A stretch of 64,000 bases of DNA, taken from NCBI GenBank assembly GCA_964599375.1, contig CAZREW010000015.1, forward strand, positions 13,066-77,065. The letters are read 5' to 3'. A program made the translations under genes and the position numbers. Positions 49,913-59,020 of the stretch are shown here, in pieces. The DNA is from JAUWCL01 sp964599375. GTDB taxonomy: Bacteria; Krumholzibacteriota; Krumholzibacteriia; Krumholzibacteriales; Krumholzibacteriaceae. The notes beneath the pieces are model-generated. The model saw nothing but the letters and a program-made list of their open reading frames with translations, made no database searches and was not told the origin of the DNA. The stretch's first letter is position 1. The number at the start of each line of letters is the position of its first letter.

Positions 49913-51351
49913 GAGCTTCGTCCCGGGTCATCTCCGAAGCCGGGGATCAGCTCCGACATCATCCGGAGAACGCCGTCCCTGTCCCCTTTCTCTGCCGCTT
50001 TGATGAGCCTGTCAACACCGGCCCCGAAATCTTTGCCCACAGCAGCGGGCGATCTGGCGAGCATGATCTTTTCTCCGGAAACTGGCGGCTCCAGGATCTC
50101 GTCCTCTCCGATGAGGACTTCGTGGAGCTTCTCACCCTCCCTGAGCCCGGAAAATTCTATCGGTATCTCTTCATCCGGATCGTGCCCGGTAAGCATGATG
50201 ATGTCCCTGGCCATCTCGAGGATGTTGAGCGCCTCGCCCATATCGAGTATGTACGTCTCCCCGCCTTTGCCGGACACCGATGCCTGTATCACGAGGAGCG
50301 TTGCCTCCCTGACCGTCATGAAGAACCTGGTGGCTCCGGGATGGCTGACAGTGACCGGCCCTCCCCTCGCGATCTGGTCCACGAAAAGCGGGACGACACT
50401 GCCTGTGCTGCCGATGACGTTTCCGAACCGGACGGTGATGAACCTGCAGGCGCTTTCCGGATCGATCCCGCGCAGGTACATCTCGACCAGCCGCTTTGTG
50501 GCGCCCATCACTCCTTTGGGATCTGCCGCCTTGTCGGTCGATATGAACACAAACCGCTCAGCGCCGCATTTTTCGACCGCTTTCACGAGGTTTATGGTAG
50601 CCGCGACGTTGTTCAGCACGGCCTCTTCGGGATCACGTTCCATGTAGTGCACGTGCTTGTGCGCTGCGGTGTGATATACCACGTCCGGGGCAAGCCTCTT
50701 CATCAACTTCAGGAGCCTTTCGGGCTCGCGCAGATCGTTGATGACGGTGACTATCTCGAACCCAGGATTGTCGGCTCTTATCTCCTGCTCGATCGCGAAG
50801 ATCCTGTTCTCGCCGCGGCCCAACATGATCAACGCCGCGGGCTTGACGCGGGCAAGCTGCCTGCACAGCTCGCTGCCGATCGTGCCGCCTGCTCCGGTGA
50901 CAAGTATCCTCTTGCCTGCCAGGCTTCTGGCGGCCGATTCGAGATCGAAGCTTACCGTCTCCCTGCCGAGGAGATCCTCCACTCTCACTTCGCGGATCTG
51001 GTCGATGTGGACCGTCCCGCGGATGATCTCCATGAGGCCCGGCACGATCTTGTACTCAACACCGGCCCTGCGGCACCGCCTGACGATGTCGCGTACAAAC
51101 CTGCCCGGGGCGGTCGGAATCGATATGATGACCTCGTCTATGCCGCGATCCGCGACGACCGATTCGAGCTCGGTCGTCCTGCCAAGCACGGGCGCGCCCT
51201 CGATCTCCGCCCCGGCCAGGGTCACGTCGTCATCGAGAAAACCCTCTATCGTCGCGTTGATCTCGGCAGAACAGCTGATCTCCGAGGCGATCATACGCGC
51301 GGCCTCGCCCGCGCCGACTATCAGTACCCTCCTGCACCTGTCACCGATCAC
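49909..51351 (-). CDS. CapD/FlaA1-like nucleotide-sugar 4,6-dehydratase, soluble form
   Basis: A 480-residue protein with a CoA-binding-like domain (LIVGAGEAARMIASEI; VLGRTTELESVVADRGIDEV) followed by a short-chain dehydrogenase domain (ILVTGAGGTIGSELCRQL). The catalytic triad is of the S-M-K type: S271 (VFISTDKAADPKG), M282, K286 (VMGATKR), as in the CapD/PglF/FlaA1 group. The four N-terminal helices usual in WbpM/PglF are missing. Product is inferred to be a UDP-4-keto-6-deoxy-hexose. GTG 51351 overlaps the propeller-gene stop (GTGA). Confidence 0.87.
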   Translation of the reverse strand: MIGDRCRRVLIVGAGEAARMIASEISCSAEINATIEGFLDDDVTLAGAEIEGAPVLGRTTELESVVADRGIDEVIISIPTAPGRFVRDIVRRCRRAGVEYKIVPGLMEIIRGTVHIDQIREVRVEDLLGRETVSFDLESAARSLAGKRILVTGAGGTIGSELCRQLARVKPAALIMLGRGENRIFAIEQEIRADNPGFEIVTVINDLREPERLLKLMKRLAPDVVYHTAAHKHVHYMERDPEEAVLNNVAATINLVKAVEKCGAERFVFISTDKAADPKGVMGATKRLVEMYLRGIDPESACRFITVRFGNVIGSTGSVVPLFVDQIARGGPVTVSHPGATRFFMTVREATLLVIQASVSGKGGETYILDMGEALNILEMARDIIMLTGHDPDEEIPIEFSGLREGEKLHEVLIGEDEILEPPVSGEKIMLARSPAAVGKDFGAGVDRLIKAAEKGDRDGVLRMMSELIPGFGDDPGRSS

Positions 51352-53678
51352 CTTACCACCGCGACCTTTCTCATGGACGTTCCCCCGGTTCCTTTCACGA
51401 ATACTATGTAGATCCCCGAAGCGGCCTGATAACCGTTCATCGTCAGGAGGTCCCAGGCCACCTCGCCCTCGGCCACTCCTGCCACTTCATGGACCAGTTC
51501 GCCCTCCAGCGTGTAGACACGTATATCGACCAGGCCGCTTATCCGGGATATCCGCAGCTCGCTGTCCCCCCTGGCGGCATGGACTGGATTCGGGAAGAGG
51601 ATCATCTCCGACATCGGCGTTATCACTTCCACCGGCTCGTTCGCGTCGAACCTGGCCAGCCCGTTATCCGTTCCGATCCACATGAATCCTCCCGCCGGAT
51701 CGTAGACCAGCGCCCTGCAGATATGATCGGGAAGCGGGGATATGACGTCTTCAGCCTTGTAGATCAGGTTGAGCTCGTTCTGCCACTCGAGTGCGGTGGT
51801 ATACGCCTCGGCGATGTTCCCGTCCCCCTCGATCCTGTTCATGCCTCTGTTCGTGGCGACCCACAGCCCGCCGCGCCCGTCGAACTCGATATCATATACC
51901 GTGCCTCCTATCAGGCCCTCGTCGCGGTCCCGGGTCTTTTCGGTAAATGAATGGATCGTTCCCTGAGAATACCTGACGAGCCCCGCCGAAGTCCCTGCCC
52001 ATATGCTGCCGTCAGGTCCCCGCTCCACCGCCCACAGCTCCGTGCTGGGAAGCTGGCCGGAGCCTATGACGGTGATCCAGTAGTCGCCCGAGTTCGAGGT
52101 CAGGGTCGGCCAGTCGAAACCTCCCGTGTGCCAGTACATCACTCCGTAACCTCTGATGGCGATATACGCCCCCTGGTCATCGAAGGCGCAGTCGAATATA
52201 CTGCCGCCTTCCATCTGGGGATAGCTCTCAGGATCGACCGACAACCAGTCGTCCCCGGCCCTGCTGGCTATGTTGATCCCCCACATCCCGCTCTCGAATC
52301 CGACGTCGTCGGACATGAACCACCTGTTGCCGCCCGGATCCTCACGGGCTTTGACAAACCTGTCAGACGTTATCGTCCCGGTGCCGACCGCGAAATGCGC
52401 CCAGATATCATCGTCCTTGTCGAGCGGATCCCCGATCTCGATCCTGTCGAGATCGTAGTCCAGGGAGTTGCACCAGAGAAAACCCTGTGAATCATTCAGC
52501 AGGGCAAGGTTGTTTATAAAATAGGAAAGCGCGTCGTCGTTACCAACGTCGCTCCTTATCTTTGTGTAAGCCACCCACCGGTCGCCGGTAGAACGCAGCG
52601 AGATCCCGTACCTCCCCGTGCTCGCCCAGACATTCCCCGCCTGATCGCAGTCGAGGGCTACTATCATGTTCTGGCTGAGTCCCTCGGGCCGGAAAGATGT
52701 CCACCCCACCCCGCTTGATCCGAAGAGGTAGATCCCCCTGGCGCCCTCCTCATAGAAACCGCCTGTCCACGGCGTTCCTCCGCCGTCGACCGCGAGAGCT
52801 CCGAGGATATTCTGGCTCCAGCCGATCCTGTACTCCTGAAGCTGCAGGTTCTTGAGCTCGACGGCGGCCTGAAGGGCCCAGTAGGCGCCGTTCCACATGT
52901 ATACCTGTTCAAGGGTCACACAGCACAGATTCCCTCCCCCTGAGGCGACAGCCACCGGGGCCATGTGCAGGCCCCCGCCGAGCACCGGCCATGATCCGTC
53001 ACCGAGGTGAAGGATATCGGGACCCGACACGCAGTAGACATCTCCTTCATGCACACAGACCGACAAGACTTCTCCGACATCATAGAAGGTATATGCGAAG
53101 GTCTCGCGATCGTAACTCGCTATCCCTTTTTCGCAGGCTACCCACAAAAGACCGCTGGAAGGGTCCCAGGCGAGGTCGTACACAGTCCTTCCCTCCATGC
53201 TGTCGGTAAGGACAGGCTCTGTAGCCGGTGTATTCTCGTAGAACTTCGCCACTCCCCCGGTTCCGCCATAGTAGATATCGTCATCGACCGTCAGGAGGCA
53301 CATCACGCTGTCGCTCAGTATGCCATCGAGCGTCTCGGTATATTCCTTCACGACGCGACCACCGTCCGGGTCGTCTATCCGTGCTACACCGGCGACCCTC
53401 ATCGCCGCCCATATGCTCCCTCTCCCGTCGACAGTCACAGCTGTGATATCGTTCGATCTGAGATCGAGCCCGTCGAGGTATTTCGTAAAAGTCGAGTCCC
53501 GGAGGTCAAAGAGGAGGATCCCTCCCCTAGTCCCGCACCAGAGGCTGTCTCCCAGAGCCGTGACCCTGTTGATCGCGCTGGCATCCATATATACGTTCCA
53601 GTCTCCCGGCGCCCCGTCGGCACTCGCGCCGGCACAGACGATCAGCGCCGCGAACAGGATAAATCTGATCGTTTTCAA
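51348..53678 (-). CDS. Secreted beta-propeller protein with C-terminal T9SS/FlgD-like domain
   Basis: 776 residues. A signal peptide (LKTIRFILFAALIVCAGASA) is followed by many propeller blades with repeated WxGT/LARF-type motifs (SIWAGTSAGLVRYSQG, LWVATNRGMNRIEG, MWIGTDNGLARFD), like the reg_prop repeats of two-component hybrid sensors. The last 85 residues (MILFPNPVHAA, then DIRVYTLEGELVHEV) match the FlgD-Ig/type IX sorting domain, so export across the outer membrane is likely. TTG 53678 gives the signal peptide and overlaps the fusion-gene stop (TTGA), with AAGGGGG upstream. Role in a glycan operon is unknown. Confidence 0.83.
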   Translation of the reverse strand: MKTIRFILFAALIVCAGASADGAPGDWNVYMDASAINRVTALGDSLWCGTRGGILLFDLRDSTFTKYLDGLDLRSNDITAVTVDGRGSIWAAMRVAGVARIDDPDGGRVVKEYTETLDGILSDSVMCLLTVDDDIYYGGTGGVAKFYENTPATEPVLTDSMEGRTVYDLAWDPSSGLLWVACEKGIASYDRETFAYTFYDVGEVLSVCVHEGDVYCVSGPDILHLGDGSWPVLGGGLHMAPVAVASGGGNLCCVTLEQVYMWNGAYWALQAAVELKNLQLQEYRIGWSQNILGALAVDGGGTPWTGGFYEEGARGIYLFGSSGVGWTSFRPEGLSQNMIVALDCDQAGNVWASTGRYGISLRSTGDRWVAYTKIRSDVGNDDALSYFINNLALLNDSQGFLWCNSLDYDLDRIEIGDPLDKDDDIWAHFAVGTGTITSDRFVKAREDPGGNRWFMSDDVGFESGMWGINIASRAGDDWLSVDPESYPQMEGGSIFDCAFDDQGAYIAIRGYGVMYWHTGGFDWPTLTSNSGDYWITVIGSGQLPSTELWAVERGPDGSIWAGTSAGLVRYSQGTIHSFTEKTRDRDEGLIGGTVYDIEFDGRGGLWVATNRGMNRIEGDGNIAEAYTTALEWQNELNLIYKAEDVISPLPDHICRALVYDPAGGFMWIGTDNGLARFDANEPVEVITPMSEMILFPNPVHAARGDSELRISRISGLVDIRVYTLEGELVHEVAGVAEGEVAWDLLTMNGYQAASGIYIVFVKGTGGTSMRKVAVVR

Positions 53679-55735
53679 CGGCCGACCCCCTTGCTGTAAA
53701 ACCATTCCGGATATCTGCCGGCCAGACAGGGGATGACCGACCGGACCATGAGCAGGATTCTTCCCGCAAAAGTCTGATTGTTCAACATCAATATTTCGTC
53801 TTCCACCGCTTCGGACGGTCCGGCGGCCGGCCGGAGGCGCCACTCGCCCGATACGCCCGGCCTTAAAACGGATCTTCCCCCGGGGATCTCCACGGGCAGG
53901 GCGGGGGGTCCGATAAGAGAGAGCCGGCCCGTCAAGAGATGAAGCGCGAGCAGCGGCTTGACCGCATCAGACGCCTCGCGTCCGGACCTTAGAACCGCTC
54001 TCGGCCAGCGCAGGTCACTGCGCGCCCCCCTCCTCTTCTCAGTGAAGATCCTGACCCCTCCGAAGGTCCTGCCAATCGCCGCGAAGGGGAGCCAGCATAA
54101 GGCGCAGACGGGGAGGAGGAGCAGGCCTGCCGCAAGATCTATCAGCCTCTGCATCCAGCGGGTCAGGAGGAAAGACGTCCCTCTTTCAATGGTGAACATG
54201 TAAACGCCGCCAAGATTCTCCGAGCGTGTGTCGCGTCCCGTGACCCTGGCCGCGGGAGATATGATGTTTATCCTTATCGACCTCGATACAGGGCCTGTCA
54301 TTATCTTCACTATCCCGTCGTCCTTTGCCGCAGACGGCAGAATAACCATTTCCTGGACCCTGAACCTGTCTACGATCGATTGAAGGTCCTCCGGACCGCC
54401 GAGCGACCCTTCGCCCGCGCCGACCCTCCCGATTATATCGATGCCGGCCTCAGGGTGCTCCAGGGCGTTGGCCGCGAAATCGGCCGCTTCCTCCGCGTCC
54501 CCAGCGAGAAGCACCCTGCGCAGATCGAAACTAGCCATGACGAGGGCCCTGTGGGACCGCCGTATCAGCCTCCTCAGAGCCGTCACGAGGACGGCGGAAA
54601 AGACCGCGTGCCCGAGGATGACCGCGCGGGAGAAGATCCTCACCTTGGTCAGGTAAGACGCGGTCAGGAGCACTGCGAAGACTATGAGCACCGCTCTTGC
54701 GACGGCGGAGAACTCCTCGGCTGCTCCCGTGCCCCTTCGTATCCTGTAAAGCCCCGTCGAGGCAAAAGTCAGCAGGAAAAGGAAATTGTACAGTATTATG
54801 AATATCGAGTACCAGTCGAGCGGGTACAGGCGGTTCACGAACATCGGCTGAAGTGAGTTCCGCAGAAAGTACGCAGCGATGAAGCTCGCGTTGACCGCAA
54901 TAAGGTCGCTCGCGACGAAGGCGAGCGATTTTATCGTCCCCCTGTTCCGCCTCAGGAAATGGAACACCGTGTTCCATTTCTCGTAATACCTCATCAGGCT
55001 GAGCATGTGCAGGAGAAACGGCCTGCTCAACACCGACTTCGCGCTGGAGCGCTCGTACAGGTGGACCATCACGGAGCCGGGATCGTACCAGACTTCCCAG
55101 CCGTGCTGCTTCATCCTGTAGCACCAGTCGGTATCCTCGAAGTACAGGAAGAACCTCTCGTCCATCAGCCCGACCTCGGCGACCGCATCACGGCGGACGA
55201 TCATGCAGGCTCCTATGACCCAGTCGACCTGCCTCGCCTCGGCATGGTCGTAATCGCGCATCAGGTGCTGCCGCAGCGCCTTCGCCCGGGGAAAGATCCT
55301 GCCCAGGAACGTACGCCTGAGAAAGAGGGCCGTGATCGTATAGAACGACCTGCAGGATGGCTGAAGGGAGCCGTCAGGGAATACGAGCTTCGAGCCGGCG
55401 ATTCCCGCGCCCGGCCTGTCGTCCATGAAACGCACCAGGGCGTCTATCGAGTCCTCATCGACGATGATGTCAGGGTTCAGGATCAGGAAGTACCTTCCCG
55501 AAGAGGCGAGGAAAGCCTGGTTCACGCCCTTTGAATATCCCCTGTTGTCGTCGTTCGCGATCAGCCTTACCGACGGGAACGATCCGCGGATCATCTCGGG
55601 GGTCCCGTCGCCGCTCGCGTTGTCGACCACCAGGACTTCGTACTCGCAGCCCGGAGGATACTGCTCGAGGGAACGGAGGCATTTCCCCACCGGGGAAAGG
55701 CTGTTATGGGTGACGATGACAATAGATAGATCCAT
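53675..55735 (-). CDS. GT2 glycosyltransferase fused to a degenerate phosphoglycosyltransferase-like module
   Basis: 686 residues in three parts. 1-250: GT2 (rhamnosyltransferase-like), with LSIVIVTHNSL, DNASGDGTPE and the metal site NPDIIVDED (87-95). 270-390: four membrane helices and a following Rossmann-like domain (about 400-510), as in WbaP-type proteins. 525-686: a helix (DLAAGLLLLPVCALCWLPF) and the tail of a sugar transferase (GRLSLIGPPALP, VLRPGVSGEWRL). The catalytic Asp-Glu pair is D590-A591 and the usual KFRSM segment is gone, so transfer of phospho-sugar is doubtful. ATG 55735. Confidence 0.8.
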   Translation of the reverse strand: MDLSIVIVTHNSLSPVGKCLRSLEQYPPGCEYEVLVVDNASGDGTPEMIRGSFPSVRLIANDDNRGYSKGVNQAFLASSGRYFLILNPDIIVDEDSIDALVRFMDDRPGAGIAGSKLVFPDGSLQPSCRSFYTITALFLRRTFLGRIFPRAKALRQHLMRDYDHAEARQVDWVIGACMIVRRDAVAEVGLMDERFFLYFEDTDWCYRMKQHGWEVWYDPGSVMVHLYERSSAKSVLSRPFLLHMLSLMRYYEKWNTVFHFLRRNRGTIKSLAFVASDLIAVNASFIAAYFLRNSLQPMFVNRLYPLDWYSIFIILYNFLFLLTFASTGLYRIRRGTGAAEEFSAVARAVLIVFAVLLTASYLTKVRIFSRAVILGHAVFSAVLVTALRRLIRRSHRALVMASFDLRRVLLAGDAEEAADFAANALEHPEAGIDIIGRVGAGEGSLGGPEDLQSIVDRFRVQEMVILPSAAKDDGIVKIMTGPVSRSIRINIISPAARVTGRDTRSENLGGVYMFTIERGTSFLLTRWMQRLIDLAAGLLLLPVCALCWLPFAAIGRTFGGVRIFTEKRRGARSDLRWPRAVLRSGREASDAVKPLLALHLLTGRLSLIGPPALPVEIPGGRSVLRPGVSGEWRLRPAAGPSEAVEDEILMLNNQTFAGRILLMVRSVIPCLAGRYPEWFYSKGVGR

Positions 55736-55753
55736 ACTGCTTCGATCGAGGGG

Positions 55754-56470
55754 TTATTTCCATCGCCTGGGATTCATGAACCTCAGTCTCCAGACCATGA
55801 ACATCGCTTCCCAGATGATCTTGCGCGACATCTTCGAGATGCCTACCCGCCTGTCGGTAAAGATGATCGGTATCTCGACCATACGGAATCCCTTTTTCCA
55901 GGCGAAGAAATTCATCTCTATCTGGAACGAGTATCCGTCGCTCCTGATCGTATCGAGGGGCAGCTTTTCGAGTGTCCCGCGTCTGAAACACTTGAAGCCC
56001 CCCGTAGAGTCCTTCAGGGGAAGGCCGGTGATGATATGCGTATAGACGTTCGCCCCGTAACTGAGTATCAACCTGCTGAGAGGCCAGTTGATCACCGTTA
56101 TTCCGTGAAGATACCTCGAGCCGATCACGAGGTCCCGGTCCTTCGCCGCTTCGAGAAATTCAGGGATCGCGCCCGGGTCGTGGGAGAAATCGGCGTCCAT
56201 CTCGAAGATGAACTGCGCGTCGGTATTTGCCAGAGCCCATTTGAATCCAGCTATATAAGCGGATCCCAGCCCCAGCTTTCCTTCACGGTGGATCACGTGC
56301 ACTCGCGGCTCTGATCCGGCGAGCCTGTCGACGATCTCCCCTGTGCCGTCTGGAGAATTATCATCGACGATCAGGACCTCGATACCTTCGCCCTGCGCAA
56401 GGACGGCATCGATGATATTCTCGATATTTTCCTTCTCGTTGTATGTAGGTACGACTATCAGGGCTTTCAA
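55754..56470 (-). CDS. Polyprenol-phosphate mannosyltransferase-like enzyme (DPM1 type)
   Basis: A 238-residue GT2 enzyme. It begins MKALIVVPTYNEKENIENII, has VDDNSPDGTGEIVDRL and the metal site EMDADFSHDP, plus LVIGSRYLHG and DSTGGFKCFRR, hallmarks of the DPM1 group that makes polyprenyl-phosphate mannose (or glucose). No C-terminal membrane helices, so it is the soluble type. TTG 56470 follows the YfhO stop by 4 nt. It is a plausible donor source for the GT-C enzymes of this locus. Confidence 0.9.
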   Translation of the reverse strand: MKALIVVPTYNEKENIENIIDAVLAQGEGIEVLIVDDNSPDGTGEIVDRLAGSEPRVHVIHREGKLGLGSAYIAGFKWALANTDAQFIFEMDADFSHDPGAIPEFLEAAKDRDLVIGSRYLHGITVINWPLSRLILSYGANVYTHIITGLPLKDSTGGFKCFRRGTLEKLPLDTIRSDGYSFQIEMNFFAWKKGFRMVEIPIIFTDRRVGISKMSRKIIWEAMFMVWRLRFMNPRRWK

Positions 56471-56474
56471 ATCT

Positions 56475-58943
56475 CTATGCCTTTCTTACAGCGGATAATG
56501 AGGCGATCACAGCCAGCGCGGCGGCGAAGACCAGTGAGGTGATCGACAGGACAAGAGACTTCCTGATCACCGGGGACCTGTATTCGAACGTTATCTCATG
56601 GTCCCCCGCCTCGAGAGGTATGGCCCTGAGGCAGTAGTTCGCCGTCAGGATCTCCCTCTCCTCCTTTCCGACAGTGGCGATCCAGTCCGGATAGTAGATC
56701 TCGCTGAGCACCATGATGCACGGTCTCTCCACATGAGCCTTTATCCCTATCGAGTTCAACCTGAATGAGACGATCTCGGCCGAGCTTCCCTCGGCCGACA
56801 CCGGGACGATCCGCGGCTCCTTCTCGAGCAGCGTCACCGAGGCCGGATCGAAATCCTGCCTGCTCATCTCGGCCAGGGCCTCACTGTGCCCCATGACCCT
56901 GAAACCGCCCGTCATGTATACTCTCGGAAGCGCGTAGGGATTCTCGTAGACGTAGCTGTTTTCCGCCTGGAAGACCAGGGGGAACGGCGAATCCTCCCTG
57001 AAGAGTGGGAACATCGAATGGAAATATCTCGCGTTGAGCATGTCGAGCACGGGAAGCGGCATGCCCCCGCCGTTGAAGACGCCGAACATGGCGTCCATCA
57101 CGTCCTGGTAGTTCTTCAGCTTGGCCGCGTGGTACCCGCCCAGGGAAAACACGCCCGCCATCATGTAGCTGTTGTCGCTGAAGGGGAAGACGTTGTGGCT
57201 CCACCCGCCCGGCCTCGCGGCTGGAACGGGAAATACCCTGAAGTAACCCTCCCTGCCGGAGAGCCACTCGATCGTCTCGGTCGGCCTGGTCAGTCCTTCC
57301 TTCTCTGAAAGAGGCTTGATAAGCCTGTAGCTGGAGGACCGCCACGTCTTCTCCGGCCTGACGACCGACTGGTCGACAGTCATCAGGTCCGCAATACCGA
57401 TCAGGGCCACCGCCCCGATGATGAGCCCGGACTTTGTCCTGCCGCGCGCCGCGAGGAATATCGCACCGACGGTCATCAGAAGGAAGGTGAATGTCCGGGC
57501 AAGGTCGCTCGCGTACCTGCCGGCGGCGAACGTTGCCCAGTCGCCCTTCACCCTCGCCCTGACCGCCGCGTCCGCCGAGATGCCCGAGCGTATCGAGCCG
57601 CCGGCCGCGAGGACGATCAACAGAGCGGCGGCACAGGCTACCAGGACCCACCTGACTCTGCTGGGCCCGAGATATCCCGGAAGGGAGCCGTTCTCCGCCC
57701 TGCGCAGCAGCTCCTCGATGCCCATGGCCGCCAGTACGACCATCGTGAGCTGCTGGACGATCAGGACCATCACCGGCACGCGGAACTTGTCGAACCAGGG
57801 CATGAACCTGAACATGGGGCCGTAAAGCAGAGGGAAATGCCTTCCGAAGCTTATCAGCACGGCAAGCACCGCCGCCGTCAGCAGGAACCATTTCGCGCGA
57901 CCTTTCACGATCAGCGCCCCTATGAGCGCGAAAAGAGCGGTCACCTGCCCGATATAGTTTGGATAATCGGTGAACGGCATGCTTCCCCAGTATGTCGCCT
58001 TGCCGAACCCGAACGACCACGGGAACAGGAAGGTGATGATCTCCTTCGGGGCCAGGCTCCACCCGGTGGCGTAATCATAGTCGAGCCCCCCGCCGCTTCC
58101 ACCGCGGATCGACCAGTGGGCGTAGTCGCGCACCGGGAATACGAGCACGGCGGCTATCCCGACGGCCAGTACGAAGGAGGCCGCAAGCAGGGCAGTCCCC
58201 GCGGCCGCTTCCCGTCCCCTGCCCTCCCTGAGATTCCCTGCTGTCTCGAAGACGTAATAAAGACCGATCAGAAGGAAGGTATAATAGGAGATCTGTATGT
58301 GCCCTCGGAGCATCTGCATGCCTAGGACTATGGCGAGAAGCGCTACCGAGCTGATCCTGTCCCTGCCGCCGAGCACCCTTCTGGCGAAGAGGAGGGCCAG
58401 GGGCATCCATGCGACAGCCCCCGCCTGGGACCCGTGGCCGTTGGCGCCGGCCGCAATATAATTGGGCATTATCATGAACAGCGCGCCCGCCATCAGGGAG
58501 ATAGAAGGGCGGACGCCGAAAGACCTGGCCAGCAGATACATACCGACCCCGGCCAGGAGGTAGTGAAGCAGGAGCCAGGTCATCGCGGGGAACCCGGCGT
58601 ACGTATAGAGCAGGTGCGTCAGGAAGGCTACGGGGTAGACGTACGGCGTGTAGGCAAGGCTCGAGAAACTCGGCATGCCGCAGAATATATAAGGGTTCCA
58701 GAGTGGGTAGGTCCCCTCCTCGAGGCTCGCCCTGCCGACCGTCCTGAAGCTCATCGGGGCCTTCGTGTCGGGGGCGATGAAGACGTCGTCGAGAAAGACC
58801 AGCTCGGGCACGAGGATAGCCAGCACGGCCACGAGGATCACGGCCGCCGCGATACCCCTTTTCCACCCCTTCATGGAATCGAAGCCGCCGACGGGATCGA
58901 ACGCTCTACGGACCGGCCCGGCCGGCTTGCTCTTTCCAGCCAA
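56475..58943 (-). CDS. YfhO-family membrane protein (GT-C-like)
   Basis: 822 residues, about twelve membrane helices and a periplasmic domain. N-terminal FLDDVFIAPDTKAPMSFR and TYPLWNPYIFCGMPSFSS, then YFHSMFPLFREDSPF, and a C-terminal VYENPYALPRVYMTGGFRV typical of YfhO proteins. The family is predicted to use polyprenyl-phosphate sugars; in Bacillus and Listeria relatives it takes part in glycosylating wall polymers. TTG 58943 has GAGGAG upstream. It has its own promoter at 58993-59020 and heads a coupled run toward the DPM1-like gene. Confidence 0.85.
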   Translation of the reverse strand: MAGKSKPAGPVRRAFDPVGGFDSMKGWKRGIAAAVILVAVLAILVPELVFLDDVFIAPDTKAPMSFRTVGRASLEEGTYPLWNPYIFCGMPSFSSLAYTPYVYPVAFLTHLLYTYAGFPAMTWLLLHYLLAGVGMYLLARSFGVRPSISLMAGALFMIMPNYIAAGANGHGSQAGAVAWMPLALLFARRVLGGRDRISSVALLAIVLGMQMLRGHIQISYYTFLLIGLYYVFETAGNLREGRGREAAAGTALLAASFVLAVGIAAVLVFPVRDYAHWSIRGGSGGGLDYDYATGWSLAPKEIITFLFPWSFGFGKATYWGSMPFTDYPNYIGQVTALFALIGALIVKGRAKWFLLTAAVLAVLISFGRHFPLLYGPMFRFMPWFDKFRVPVMVLIVQQLTMVVLAAMGIEELLRRAENGSLPGYLGPSRVRWVLVACAAALLIVLAAGGSIRSGISADAAVRARVKGDWATFAAGRYASDLARTFTFLLMTVGAIFLAARGRTKSGLIIGAVALIGIADLMTVDQSVVRPEKTWRSSSYRLIKPLSEKEGLTRPTETIEWLSGREGYFRVFPVPAARPGGWSHNVFPFSDNSYMMAGVFSLGGYHAAKLKNYQDVMDAMFGVFNGGGMPLPVLDMLNARYFHSMFPLFREDSPFPLVFQAENSYVYENPYALPRVYMTGGFRVMGHSEALAEMSRQDFDPASVTLLEKEPRIVPVSAEGSSAEIVSFRLNSIGIKAHVERPCIMVLSEIYYPDWIATVGKEEREILTANYCLRAIPLEAGDHEITFEYRSPVIRKSLVLSITSLVFAAALAVIASLSAVRKA

Positions 58944-58992
58944 TAAACTCTCCTCTATCGATACAGGGGCATGCTACCTTACTGATTGTATC

Positions 58993-59020
58993 ATTATCAC
59001 ATCAGCCCATAAAAGGTCAA
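58993..59020 (-). promoter_or_regulatory. Promoter for the YfhO gene and downstream run
   Basis: Minus strand TTGACC (59015-59020), 16-nt spacer and a strong GATAAT (58993-58998), overlapping the stop of the upstream GT2 gene. A short leader with GAGGAG leads to TTG 58943. This divides the glycan locus into at least two transcription units. Confidence 0.6.
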
